Shown here in pieces: positions 10,301 to 17,955 of a stretch of 20,000 bases of DNA; position 1 is the stretch's first letter; each line of letters opens with the position of its first letter. The translations under genes were made by a program, and so were the position numbers. The notes under the pieces were generated by a model that had not been told where the DNA came from, did no database searches, and was given only the letters and a program-made list of their open reading frames with translations. The DNA is from a virus, in IMG/VR virus record IMGVR_UViG_3300025687_000448, positions 1 through 20,000 of that record; one strand, written 5' to 3'.

Positions 10301-13123
10301 GCTTCGGTCATGAGCGCACCCATGACATCGGGCGACCGCAAGATGATCGACCGGTTCGTGCAGCGGTTCAATGAGATCATGGTGGAGAACGTCGAGTTTG
10401 ACCAAAACGGTCAGCGCATCGCTTCGTCCATCGACGTTAGCCGCGCAGATGAGTTCGCACTGAAGATGAACGCGGCGCTGCTGGGCACGGGGACGGACCG
10501 CATCAACGCCCTGTTCACACCGGACAAGGACGGCAGGACGCTTATACCGGTGTCGGAGCGCGCCGAGATCACGGCTGCGATCAAGGATTTTAAGACGCGG
10601 TACAGCCCGCCGGAGGCTACACCCGGTCGCCCACGTGGGCCGGAGAGCTTTGTCGTGCAGGCCGAGGTGCGGTCGCTGGCAAACCAGCTGATGCTGCGCC
10701 AAGACGCAGAGACTCAGGCCGTCCAGACGCTGGAAACGGGCTACGTCCCCTTCGTCCGCAAGGGTAAGGTCCAAGTCCGAGTGGCTGCCATCGGAGCCAA
10801 CGGGCGGGAGTACGCGATCTCTGACCGGTACCGTAAGACCCTGCCGTACTTCCTTGCTGAGACCAGTTCGGAGGCAAAAGGCATCGCGGACATGGTCAAC
10901 GAACTGTTAAGACCGACCGCTGACGCAACGCACACACTCGAAGTATTTGACCCCGAGGCCAACAATGGCCTTGGCGGGAACGTCCTGATGAAAGTCCAGC
11001 TGGAGGCGAAGGTAGAGGCCGCGCTCACAGCACCGACAGCGGACCCTGAACTGAACCTCAATGAAAGCCTGCGCTTCATTCGCCGGTTCAATGTCAACCT
11101 CGACCCCGTCCGGTCGGAGCAGATCATCCGCGCCTTCGTTACGCAGAACGACCGTATGCTTACGCGGCAGTTCAAAGCGGAGTTCACTCCGGGTTCGGAG
11201 AACGATCTGACATCGGTGATCTCGCAGCACATCGAGTCCCGTGCCTCAACGATTGCCCGCAACGAAACTTCCGTGGAGCTGGGCAACCTGCTCGACCGCA
11301 GCCAAGAGAGTTCACGTCTCAAGTGGAGCGGGGACCCCGTAAAGTATAATCGTCTGAAGGCCGAGATGGAGCGGGTGCAGGCTGACCCAGCTGCAACCGA
11401 GGATGCGAAGGATTTGGCGCGGCGGCGGTTCGATGAATACCACAGCTGGTTCAAGACCAACGATTCGCAGGGTAATGCGAACAAGTATTACAGTGAATTC
11501 CGCCAAGCCGTGGACTTCCTCGACCAGCAGAAAGGAGTTCTGGAGACCGATCTGGCATCCAGCAAGACCGTCTCGGCCATCCAGATGTGGACATCCGTCA
11601 GCTTCCTCATGGCGTCCATCGCCAGCGGTGGCTTGAACCTCGTCGGCGTGCCGACCAACGTGCTCCCTGCGCTGGTATCCTACAACCCCAAGAACGGATT
11701 CGGCGGAGGCTTTGGCGAAAAGGGTGCCACTGAACTGTTCCGCTCCATCAAGATCGCAGGTATGGGTGGGAAGTTCGACACGTCCGAGTACTGGAGCGGA
11801 CTGTCTAACGAAGAGCTTCAGCAGAAGGGGATCACCCGGGCAGCGGCGGACTTCATGGCCAAGGGCATCGACGGTGGGTTCCTCCAAGCCGCACAGACCA
11901 ACGCGCTCATGGGCACGGGCCGGGGGCGGATGCGCAGTGGACTGATGAACAAGGGCATCATGACCCTCATGATCCCATTCAACTGGACGGAGCAAGCCTC
12001 GCGCCGCGCGTCTGCCTTGGCCGCGTTTAACCTTGAGTATGACAGGCAGATCGCTGCGGGAGTGGACCCCCAAGAGGCAGCCGAGACTGCTGAGCGTTTT
12101 GCCGAAAACCTCGTGGACTTCACGCTGGGGAACTACACGACGCTGGGACGCCCCACGCTGTTCCGTGGCGGGCCGCAGCAGTTCCTCTTTATGTTCAAGA
12201 TGTTCGTGGTAAACAGCGCGGCGCTGCTGGGCAATTTGTCGTGGGGCGGCAAGGCCATCATGCTGGGCAGCCTGCTCCTGCTCAGTGGTCTGCGCGGTGT
12301 GCCCTTCGCGGAGGACATGGAAGACATTGTCGATACGCTGGCGCAGAAGCTGGGTATCCCGATGGGCAGTGTGCGGGCCGAGATGATTAAGCTGGGCGAC
12401 CAGATATACCCCGGCTTCGGCAAGATACTGGTCTCCGGGGCGATCAGCGAGATTCTCGGCGGCACGGACTTCGGTGCGCGCACCTCGAACGGGAACATCC
12501 TCCCCGGCAGTTCCGTCTTCCTCGCCGGTAGTGATACGCTGCGCGAACTGGAAGAGATCGGTGGCCCCATGGTGTCGTTCGCCAAATACGGGGCGCTGAC
12601 TATAGGGAATGCATTGGACTTCCTGCCCGGTGGTGCGCCCGGTGATGTGGAAACACTTCTTAGAGAGCAACCTATCTCGATCCTGCGAGCAATCGGTGAT
12701 ACAATCGCATACCAGCGCAGCGGGGCTATCGTTGACAAGCGCGGCTACGTTATCTCGGACGAGTTCGACGCAAGCACCGCACTCTGGCGTATAGCCGGGT
12801 TCTATCCGAAGGCGGCTTCGGATCGTTACTCGCTCATCCGTATGGATATACGGGCGGTCGAGTACCAGAAGGCACTCAAGCTGGCGTTCCGTGATAAGAT
12901 CGTCAAGGCACAGTCGCGCGGCGACATGGAGACAGTCAGGGCGCTATACCGCGATGTTGACGACTGGAACCGGCGTGCCAGAGGCACCGGGCTAGAGATC
13001 AGGGGTATGCGTGACAGTGTGCAGCGCGCTCTGCGCAGCCAGCGTATGACTGCAACAGAGCGGTTCTCCGCTGCACAGGCCAGAGATGCCCGGAGGTTCC
13101 TGATGTCGGCGGGTCAGCCCTAA
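4379..13123 (+). CDS. Giant polyvalent virion protein with zincin-like site and PLxRFG-type tail
   Basis: This 2914-residue protein starts at ATG 4379 behind GGTGAGAG. Visible parts in order: residues about 130-410, a Gly/Ala-rich region with hydrophobic stretches (IPTLGLAIAGGVGGGALF) suggesting membrane insertion; 488-525, PAP repeats; 540-700, Ala-rich coiled coil; about 705-730, Pro/Glu/Arg repeats; 800-905, an unnamed compact domain; 962-1012, a small domain between two TPPTPPK linkers; 1510-1660, a likely metallopeptidase with AHETMGHFGLR (H1550, E1551, H1555) and a possible third ligand at E1602 or E1603; about 2398-2440 and 2600-2660, membrane-like helices near GRPTLFRGGPQQFLFMFKMF. 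The tail resembles the giant phage proteins called PLxRFG or LPD38-type polyvalent proteins. Likely role (inferred): packaged and delivered with the genome, helping it cross the envelope and cutting a host or phage target. A 46-codon gene is nested at residues 1033-1079. Confidence 0.8.
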   Translation: MADPILRVGTTPYSAMDPRPDFARTDLQSAAGLGAFGPSPTRVTLADIEVEQQQALDRIAGLGVDAAPRLRPPPEASKQMVPGPGIYYSPGLDRFAVGDIEFGRQDYDIALQAAPLAGRRTGRPTTPGDWQEISPSRFGEYIASISEGRGFFGNVGMGFRDVGEGVVGGVGRGLQMLGAEGAGQALVGVGEFLGPSAADEARDAAIRERQGLLGQIGTAAARSIPTLGLAIAGGVGGGALFAGGLRAAAAGGAVARAGQLAGVSATIFPMEVQSSYTAAQQGGYDVNDLEVQSDIWATAAIKTLAQTLPEAFLAGAFSRAFGTALRDASRRTILNTAGPIVGVGSAEAVAETFATLADRVMFDPELRAEFNERDWAALAPLIVDKYGEEGLVAAGAGFLLGGGFRAAIMPFEGGRTPPPQRNLDTDEPVDVLSGATLGPQATEERLALPFYPEGEPVGTQPAGLLPPPPAALPAPDRSAAAAPDVIVPPAPPAPPALPAPPAPPAPPAPPAPPAPPAPAAPPLQLTPQQQVNIQETRAAERQAAVAEQNRQLDIAQTAQIAQARRERDLLRQRNAELAARRGAAADADVEAQAAQASAARRLASAARQETAAAQGAAADARIEEALATQGTPAARILYGNLIRAERRVAAADEAFRAARTSGDPVRIQQAGAELVAAQAALARLRARNEEGVLPEPPVRGEPEAAPRPRPEPRPRPEPEPEPEPVRARRQRAEPPTIIEPEAAPAPEPEVEATLKEKAQQWDRANRNRRSEEWFSSGVAESNTAFNAVEGAGATIPAHGMAKVATLSKGVEDLLSMLRGNIRPGLYTDALTNPMRGTGSVTGTPGGTAYRDGPFIITFRRGLSGSPTSADITGVLVNPANAEIIPELRALFPNLAIESYLDVGKLPDLQGTPTPPTPPKRGDLAAQAQAAARGAAIRKAVKTGKAQPVSTRGKKDADGLTVHEVATPDGEIVRIARMYGAGDLFGWHNLDAMDAGSLTTYLGDTKEQALEALTRDTTPPTPPKGAAPKGGEPDAVRKQGPKEGTLRKGSKTSPRVRGKDTKGQEAARAREAEAEEVQVVAPAPRTLAERVDALTDEQLLTVQRRLAATGEPDIDAAIETNPDAVEAAIDLAAPRAAPRRTQEQLEADRERGEAAREAAQQRTEIEAAARREAEAVPETVIDETADLAPQLWDAIRGSRVDRNDLPTFDDLPETQQDAWIKAVEDGKFASNKSNPPPPEAFAKWREAGLRIAPDEDPARTFTNLVDAAAETQRDTGDLTDAFDNIQDAEDKLRGAKNRKSMSQEEVDAGVDLLTMANDPEMPVEVRDLATQSLEAQVNPAQYAELTAIYQRRSELERLNGGKVDPVAQASAELADIITKYNADPLNTTLNESRFVSLMRTISKGGRENTQAAQLLDYARSTTDLRPNMKARKITPRPRGLAAATSLENYNTLEGMVYPDGKTVRPMPIGKLRMAVGTFVRGLKVRPKTHIFANQADLKRKDPALYERAAAARPQGDFDTVAASGYFFGGNDIIIFSDRIANSGHLNTVMAHETMGHFGLRAIIGEAKFNQTMEGLYNRSPRETKELIDRAMAARGLSRAEATEEYLSDYAARIEMSTLRRWWAAIKDALNKLGLRFNDDDARYLMAQARRYVKNGDTSSFFDAHVMALQNHAMANGSVPNGTGRFSHANQSTDLFGVLTAVESPDFTRPRTFDDALDGLDGALGVAKRLTGDATDIFDAVKKSVFSPTVWRGIRNEGFQEGIRLLKKRYDIARREIAEAERTRSRALNPQIEIGGLKFGAGLDAQGRERAGFAMKINRIGHSFRYRPKRNPPSIFVYNPTTDTYQLQSDTLTKLKQSGRYTREQFAEGITLRYETTENMTEAERTRLRAERDAELAKIPEDNKPARKRVERKYEALINDNSYTVVRTRKVKHTFTDKEWEAFNQELDSIAAITVRWLQSHLTRYNQETTSTYRKIASVMSAPMTSGDRKMIDRFVQRFNEIMVENVEFDQNGQRIASSIDVSRADEFALKMNAALLGTGTDRINALFTPDKDGRTLIPVSERAEITAAIKDFKTRYSPPEATPGRPRGPESFVVQAEVRSLANQLMLRQDAETQAVQTLETGYVPFVRKGKVQVRVAAIGANGREYAISDRYRKTLPYFLAETSSEAKGIADMVNELLRPTADATHTLEVFDPEANNGLGGNVLMKVQLEAKVEAALTAPTADPELNLNESLRFIRRFNVNLDPVRSEQIIRAFVTQNDRMLTRQFKAEFTPGSENDLTSVISQHIESRASTIARNETSVELGNLLDRSQESSRLKWSGDPVKYNRLKAEMERVQADPAATEDAKDLARRRFDEYHSWFKTNDSQGNANKYYSEFRQAVDFLDQQKGVLETDLASSKTVSAIQMWTSVSFLMASIASGGLNLVGVPTNVLPALVSYNPKNGFGGGFGEKGATELFRSIKIAGMGGKFDTSEYWSGLSNEELQQKGITRAAADFMAKGIDGGFLQAAQTNALMGTGRGRMRSGLMNKGIMTLMIPFNWTEQASRRASALAAFNLEYDRQIAAGVDPQEAAETAERFAENLVDFTLGNYTTLGRPTLFRGGPQQFLFMFKMFVVNSAALLGNLSWGGKAIMLGSLLLLSGLRGVPFAEDMEDIVDTLAQKLGIPMGSVRAEMIKLGDQIYPGFGKILVSGAISEILGGTDFGARTSNGNILPGSSVFLAGSDTLRELEEIGGPMVSFAKYGALTIGNALDFLPGGAPGDVETLLREQPISILRAIGDTIAYQRSGAIVDKRGYVISDEFDASTALWRIAGFYPKAASDRYSLIRMDIRAVEYQKALKLAFRDKIVKAQSRGDMETVRALYRDVDDWNRRARGTGLEIRGMRDSVQRALRSQRMTATERFSAAQARDARRFLMSAGQP
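5841..5940 (+). repeat. 9-bp tandem repeat coding for a PAP linker
   Basis: About ten units close to cacctcctg, with a few single-base variants (cttcctg, cgcctgctg), encode Pro-Ala-Pro triplets at about residues 488-520 of the giant protein. It is a stiff extended linker. The near-identity of the units suggests that copy number varies by slippage. Confidence 0.9.
6494..6552 (+). repeat. 6-bp tandem repeat coding for Pro-Arg/Pro-Glu linker
   Basis: Units of the type ccgaga or ccggaa encode alternating Pro-Arg and then Pro-Glu at about residues 706-725 of the giant protein, just before a basic patch (VRARRQR). It probably acts as a flexible charged linker between the coiled-coil part and the next domain. 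Confidence 0.85.
7461..7470 (+). promoter_or_regulatory. Strong Shine-Dalgarno site for the nested small gene
   Basis: The sequence agggaggaga ends five bases before the ATG at 7476. It is among the best ribosome binding sites in the window, yet lies deep inside the giant gene, where the giant itself has no need of one. It supports real translation of the nested frame. Confidence 0.7.
7476..7616 (+). CDS. Small basic conserved phage protein nested in the giant gene
   Basis: A 46-codon frame, ATG 7476 to TAG 7614-7616, read in a different frame from the giant gene that surrounds it. The product begins MPFVSKAQRRALYAKDPKLA, continues with REFEAKTPKGKKLPERV, and ends in a Lys/Arg-rich tail. Its layout matches small phage proteins that I know as 'MPFxSKAQxRxMxAxxPxxAxxxxxxTPxxKxLPExV': an N-terminal SKAQRR helix, a TPKGKKLPERV motif and full length at about 45-65 residues. 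The function of that family is unknown to me. It has a strong ribosome binding site (7461-7470). In the giant's frame the same bases give low-complexity linker, so the small protein is probably the constrained reading. Alternative: a relic that is no longer translated. Confidence 0.75.
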   Translation: MPFVSKAQRRALYAKDPKLAREFEAKTPKGKKLPERVKPKRKKSKS

Positions 13124-15969
13124 GTTTTCAGCTTGATGACATCCGCTGTTTGGCGGTTGTCTGCCTCCTGTTCGAGCCCTTCGAGGATCGACTGCAGCCG
13201 TGGGTGCTTCAAGTTAATACCAATAACATAGCACTGCGGAGGCGATAGCGGTGTGAACTTGCCCAGCGATGCCTTCTTCGTCGCCGGTGTGGCGTCGGCA
13301 CCATCCATGATGATCTGGTTCATGAGGTCGCGGACATCGCCTCCCCGCTTGGCAAACCATTGCCGGAAGTGCGTGCGCTCCAGCAGTATCGTTCCTCCCG
13401 CCAGCTTGGTACTCCCACGGTTCCTGCGTCCGTCGATGCGTATGCGGATCGGGCCCTTGGGCAGCAGTTCGTAGACAGGTGCCGGGTCCTTGCCGGGGTC
13501 GTGGTGTACCAAGACGATGCTGTTCAGGTGCTCGTTCACGTACTCGCCCAGTAGGTCGAAGTTGTCGCGGAAGTTGTCCGCCACTGTCTCGCGCATGTTA
13601 TCCAGCTGGCCGAGAACCCAGCGGGTCGAGTCCTCCTGCGAGAAGTCGATGATACCCCACTCATGTGCCAACCTGTTGCACATATCCACCATGACGCAGA
13701 TGGTCTCCCAGTAACGCTCCACACCTTTGAAGGTCTTGCCGTAGGTCTTGGGGAACTCACCGAAGGCATGGGCCTGCATGGCCCGTATCCCTTGCTCACC
13801 TATGGTCATCGCGCGTTCGAGGAAGTCCCGGCCTGCATGACCATAGTTTTCCGTGAACAGCCGGTGGAGCTTACGGCCGGCGTCGGTGCCTTCGGCAAAC
13901 AACGGCGACGGGTCCACCCGGAGCTCCAACAGGCGGGCCAGTTGGGCGTCGGTCTCATCGCCGCTGGAGATCAGCTTGCCAGAGATCGGCTTGTTAGTGG
14001 ACAGGGTGGAGAATAGTGCCCACTCCTTCGGGGCTTTCTCTTCTGCGCTGCGGGTGAGGCGGGCCTTGTCGCGCCCTTGGCTGACCCAGTACAGGTAATC
14101 CCCAACGTCTTTGTCTGTCATCTGGGTGGCCTCGTCCACCGTCATGGGTAGGTTACCGTAGAGACCGAAGCGGCTGAACAGCGCGTTGGCAGTGAACTTG
14201 GACTGGAAGTGCAGCTTCTCGGGGTCGCCCCATAGGGACTGCTGCATCAGCTGGGCCAGCGACTTACCGCTCCCCGAGGGGCCGTAGAACGAAACCGTCG
14301 CGCCCTTCAGCCCGGTGAACTGCATGAGGATCGAGGCCAGCCCGATACCTATCGAGAACTGGTGTGGGTACAGCTTGGCCTTGCGCAGGATCGATGTGCC
14401 AGCCTTCCACGTAGCATAGCTGCCGTGGGACTTGTACATGTCGCTGCCCGCCCGACTCACATGAGCCGCCAGCCGGATAGTGTCTTTCTCGACAGTGCCG
14501 TCGTCCTTGCGCCGGTACAGGTCGTCCCCCAGAACAAAGAGCGTGTTGTCCTCTTTCCACCCCATGGTGGCGTAGTGGTTCGTGACGGTCCTGACCTTGC
14601 GTAACTCGTTCATGTAAGAGCGCAGCATGAGCTGGAAGTACTCCGTCTGTTTCCGCGTCTGCAGCACAATCCCTTGGTCTGCGATGACGCCCACGAACTC
14701 GCGGTAGGTACCATCGGCGAGATAGGCTTGGCGCAATGTTAGCACCTTCCACCCTACATGGGGACGATCCCACATGAATTGAGCCACTTCGTACCCGAGA
14801 TGTTCGTCATACCCATAGCTGAGTGGGTAGATGTCGAACGGGGCTACCTCGATGTCGGTGTCATCGATGGTCGCCATGATACCCTTGGACGTCCGCTTGA
14901 ACGGCTTGGGGATAGCGACCTCTGTAACGACGGCCTCGGGCGCCTCAGCGCTGGTGTCTACCTCCTTGTACCGCACACCCAGTCGCGCTGGGCTGCCGAT
15001 CTGTCCGGCGAACGGGCAGCCCTTACAGCCAGCGGGGCGCTCGGACTCGAACTTGGCACATGTCGTCGGCCCTGTGGCTTGCTCGCGCCAGTGGTCCAGC
15101 TTCTTCAGCGTGGCGCTCTCGGAGTAGCCCGGGTGGTCTTCGCTCCACCGGCGGGCCGTGTCCTCGGGGTCTTCACAGAACGCAGCCACACCGATCAGGG
15201 CGTACCACAGGGGCTCGGAGACCTTGTCTTGGTTCTCGGTCGCCCACTGAACCTGCTGGCACTTCTCGGCCACGAGGCTGCCAATGGCAGGGGGCATGTC
15301 GCTGCGCGCTGCGAGGCTGTCCAGTAGCCCGTTGTTGCGCTTCTTGGTCGGCGTATCAGCCGGGTTGAAGTAGTAGGCCAGCGCCTTTCGCATGGCCGCC
15401 ACGGTGGTGTCCCCGCCGTCGATCAACACCTCAACGCGTTTGGGGTTGGTGGGGTCCTTGAAGTTGTGGGTTCCCACAGGGCGCAGCACTGCTGATGCGT
15501 CGGCTGTCTTCGTCGGGTCGATGTCGAACTTCTGGCCTTCGGCTGCGGCCTTCATGGCCCGGGCCAGCGGGGTCCACTCGTCTCGGTCGAGATCGCGATC
15601 CAGTACCCAGTACGTGTGGAGCCCGTTGCCTGACCGGACGATCAGCGGTTTGGGTAGCTTCATCTCTGCGACGAACGCGCCGAGAGCCTTGAGCCCCTGC
15701 TTCCATGTGGCAAACGGTTTACCATCGCCGCAGTCCACGTCGATGGTGATGACCTTGGTCGCCAGCACGTTCACGTTGCGGCGGCTGCTACCGTCCTTGA
15801 AGCTGGAGATAGCGAAATACGCATCCTGCCCGCGTTGGTCCAACGCCTGCACTTCGCTCACCACCTCGGCCAGATCACCGAGAAATTTGTTCCGCTTACC
15901 GGAAAGGGTGAACCTGCAGTATGTCCCTTCGGTGGGCAGGACACGCCGGAGAAAGTCCAGCGTATCCAT
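13120..15969 (-). CDS. Phage DNA primase-helicase (AEP-like primase plus DUF927-type ATPase)
   Basis: This 949-residue protein starts at ATG 15969 behind AGGATG. The N-terminal part looks like an archaeo-eukaryotic-type primase: TIDVDCGDG with D77 and D79, SGNGLHTYW (113-121) with H118, and LRPVGTHNFK (162-171). Next comes a helical linker (LWYALIGVAAFCED) and a Cys-rich motif, CAKF...GCKGCPF (C304, C315, C318). The C-terminal half is a helicase-type ATPase with Walker A GPSGSGKS (563-570) and a Walker B-like LPMTVDEA (D612, E613), preceded by the MGWKEDNTLFVLGDDLYR region (469-486) typical of DUF927. The expected role is to lay primers and unwind DNA at the phage fork. It is the last gene of the minus operon and its TAG stop overlaps the giant gene's stop. 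Functional detail is family knowledge; the exact subfamily is inferred. Confidence 0.85.
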   Translation of the reverse strand: MDTLDFLRRVLPTEGTYCRFTLSGKRNKFLGDLAEVVSEVQALDQRGQDAYFAISSFKDGSSRRNVNVLATKVITIDVDCGDGKPFATWKQGLKALGAFVAEMKLPKPLIVRSGNGLHTYWVLDRDLDRDEWTPLARAMKAAAEGQKFDIDPTKTADASAVLRPVGTHNFKDPTNPKRVEVLIDGGDTTVAAMRKALAYYFNPADTPTKKRNNGLLDSLAARSDMPPAIGSLVAEKCQQVQWATENQDKVSEPLWYALIGVAAFCEDPEDTARRWSEDHPGYSESATLKKLDHWREQATGPTTCAKFESERPAGCKGCPFAGQIGSPARLGVRYKEVDTSAEAPEAVVTEVAIPKPFKRTSKGIMATIDDTDIEVAPFDIYPLSYGYDEHLGYEVAQFMWDRPHVGWKVLTLRQAYLADGTYREFVGVIADQGIVLQTRKQTEYFQLMLRSYMNELRKVRTVTNHYATMGWKEDNTLFVLGDDLYRRKDDGTVEKDTIRLAAHVSRAGSDMYKSHGSYATWKAGTSILRKAKLYPHQFSIGIGLASILMQFTGLKGATVSFYGPSGSGKSLAQLMQQSLWGDPEKLHFQSKFTANALFSRFGLYGNLPMTVDEATQMTDKDVGDYLYWVSQGRDKARLTRSAEEKAPKEWALFSTLSTNKPISGKLISSGDETDAQLARLLELRVDPSPLFAEGTDAGRKLHRLFTENYGHAGRDFLERAMTIGEQGIRAMQAHAFGEFPKTYGKTFKGVERYWETICVMVDMCNRLAHEWGIIDFSQEDSTRWVLGQLDNMRETVADNFRDNFDLLGEYVNEHLNSIVLVHHDPGKDPAPVYELLPKGPIRIRIDGRRNRGSTKLAGGTILLERTHFRQWFAKRGGDVRDLMNQIIMDGADATPATKKASLGKFTPLSPPQCYVIGINLKHPRLQSILEGLEQEADNRQTADVIKLKT

Positions 15970-15990
15970 GTGTCACATCCTACCCATTGT

Positions 15991-16013
15991 GGGGGAGGGG
16001 GTCGCCCTCCCCC
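15991..16013 (-). terminator. GC-rich hairpin between HTH gene and primase gene
   Basis: Bases 15991-15999 (gggggaggg) pair perfectly with 16005-16013 (ccctccccc) around a five-base loop. The hairpin starts 12 bases after the HTH gene's stop and lies about 20 bases before the primase start. There is no T-run after it on either strand, so it is not a classical intrinsic terminator. It could pause polymerase, protect an mRNA end or tune expression of the primase. Confidence 0.35.
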
Positions 16014-16024
16014 GTTCGGCCACA

Positions 16025-16301
16025 CTACGCCTCGATACCTAAAATCTCAAGAAGTGTGTTCAGCCGTCTCTCGCTCGTCCAGTGCTGGGCCCCTTCGGGG
16101 GGCCAAGTACCATCTTTCAAAAGTGGAAGGATCTGGCGCAGGGTCTCTTTGACCTTCTTCTCATTGCTCTCCCGGATCGGTCCGCCCTCCACCCACCGGT
16201 AGTAGGTGACGCGGGACACCCCGAGCAACTTGCACATATCCTTGATGGTCAGTGCCATCCGCTCGCGAACGAGCTCCACCTTCTCGAAGTCGAGGGGTGG
16301 A

Positions 16302-16312
<11 letters not shown>
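16025..16312 (-). CDS. Small helix-turn-helix DNA-binding protein
   Basis: The product has about 95 residues and starts MMTNPPLDFEKVELVRERM. The segment LTIKDMCKLLGVSRVTYYRW is a clear XRE/Cro-type helix-turn-helix, with the recognition helix at SRVTYYRWVEG. After it come a charged helix (ESNEKKVKETLRQILPLL) and a short C-terminal part. The start is ambiguous: ATG codons at 16318, 16312 and 16309 are all in frame, and 16312 has the best distance from a GGGGG stretch. The frame remains open further upstream to 16444, but that part overlaps the preceding gene and reads as Arg/Pro-rich noise. It overlaps the upstream gene's 3' end. It is probably a phage regulator; its operator cannot be located from the sequence. 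Confidence 0.7.
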
Positions 16313-17273
<961 letters not shown>

Positions 17274-17284
17274 GGGAATCCTCC

Positions 17285-17680
17285 TTAACGAGCAGTGGGT
17301 TTGCGGATGTTGACGTCCAACTTGGTGCCGTACCGGATACCCGGCGGGACTTCCTTGTTGGCGTCGATGTAGCCGCGGACGGCTGTCTTGCTGACACGCT
17401 TCTCCAGCATGTCGTAGGCCTCCTCCTCGCGGATGAAACGCAGCACGGCGTCCCAGTCCTCGACGTTGGCGAAGTCGGTGGTGGTCAGGAACGCGGTGCC
17501 GTGCTCCGACTTGAACGAGGTCAGGCCATCGGCATCCATCTTCGCCTTGAGGAACGCCTCCAGCTTCGCCATGTCAGCCTTGATCTTGTCCACGCGCTCC
17601 TTGATCTCGGCCTCCACCGCGGTCTTCTCCTCCCGCAGCTTCATGTACTTCTTGATGACGGCATCGACTGTCACGGTCAT
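17285..17680 (-). CDS. Conserved phage coiled-coil protein of unknown function
   Basis: This 131-residue protein starts at ATG 17680 behind GGAGGTG. Its start overlaps the upstream stop in an ATGA arrangement, so the two are probably translated together. Residues 5-48 form a charged coiled coil (KYMKLREEKTAVEAEIKERV). The C-terminal half holds SFKSEHGTAFLTTTDFANV, VEDWDAVLRFIREEEAY, and KTAVRGYIDANKEVPPGI. This combination of coiled coil, 'EHGTA' and 'VPPGI' recalls small proteins found in replication operons of many phages, but I know no function for them. The next gene starts 11 bases after its TAA, which overlaps that gene's ribosome binding site. Confidence 0.65.
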   Translation of the reverse strand: MTVTVDAVIKKYMKLREEKTAVEAEIKERVDKIKADMAKLEAFLKAKMDADGLTSFKSEHGTAFLTTTDFANVEDWDAVLRFIREEEAYDMLEKRVSKTAVRGYIDANKEVPPGIRYGTKLDVNIRKPTAR

Positions 17681-17952
17681 ACCGCACCTCCGTTCAGGTA
17701 GGCACGGACATCCTCAACACGCCACCGACGCGCCTTGGGTCCGATGGAAATAGGTTGAGGCAACCGGCCAGCTTTGACATCTCTCCAAATCGAGGCGCGG
17801 CTGCGCCCAGCCATAGCCATAACAATATGGACATCGACGAGCGCACTATCGGGGAGCGTATCGAAGCTCTCTAGCATAGCTTGTCTGGTGTCCGTCATGT
17901 AGCCGGGCCGCAGTGCCTTACCGTATTGGTCCTTAAAGATTGGTTTAGCCAT
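17677..17952 (-). CDS. AlpA/excisionase-like winged HTH protein
   Basis: This 91-residue protein starts at ATG 17952, 3 bases after the helicase stop, with GGAGTGA as ribosome binding site inside the helicase 3' end. The segment VMAMAGRSRASIWRDVKAGR followed by LPQPISIGPKARRWRVEDVR is the typical MerR/AlpA-like pattern (HTH_17/phage_AlpA): a helix-turn-helix, then a wing that ends in 'RW...DV..YL'. Such proteins bind DNA as phage regulators or excision factors. No integrase is visible, so a regulatory or replication-accessory role is more likely here than excision. It overlaps the next gene by four bases (ATGA). Confidence 0.75.
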   Translation of the reverse strand: MAKPIFKDQYGKALRPGYMTDTRQAMLESFDTLPDSALVDVHIVMAMAGRSRASIWRDVKAGRLPQPISIGPKARRWRVEDVRAYLNGGAV

Positions 17953-17955
17953 CTG

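Noticed and set aside
11312-12670. Long open frame on the minus strand opposite the giant's C-terminal part
   Set aside because: It is His/Arg-rich without a domain, and mirrors codon bias of the giant gene, whose tail here is recognisable.
4379-13123. N4-type virion RNA polymerase as identity of the giant protein
   Set aside because: No RNA polymerase motifs of that family were seen; the protein instead has a zincin-like site and a PLxRFG-like tail.
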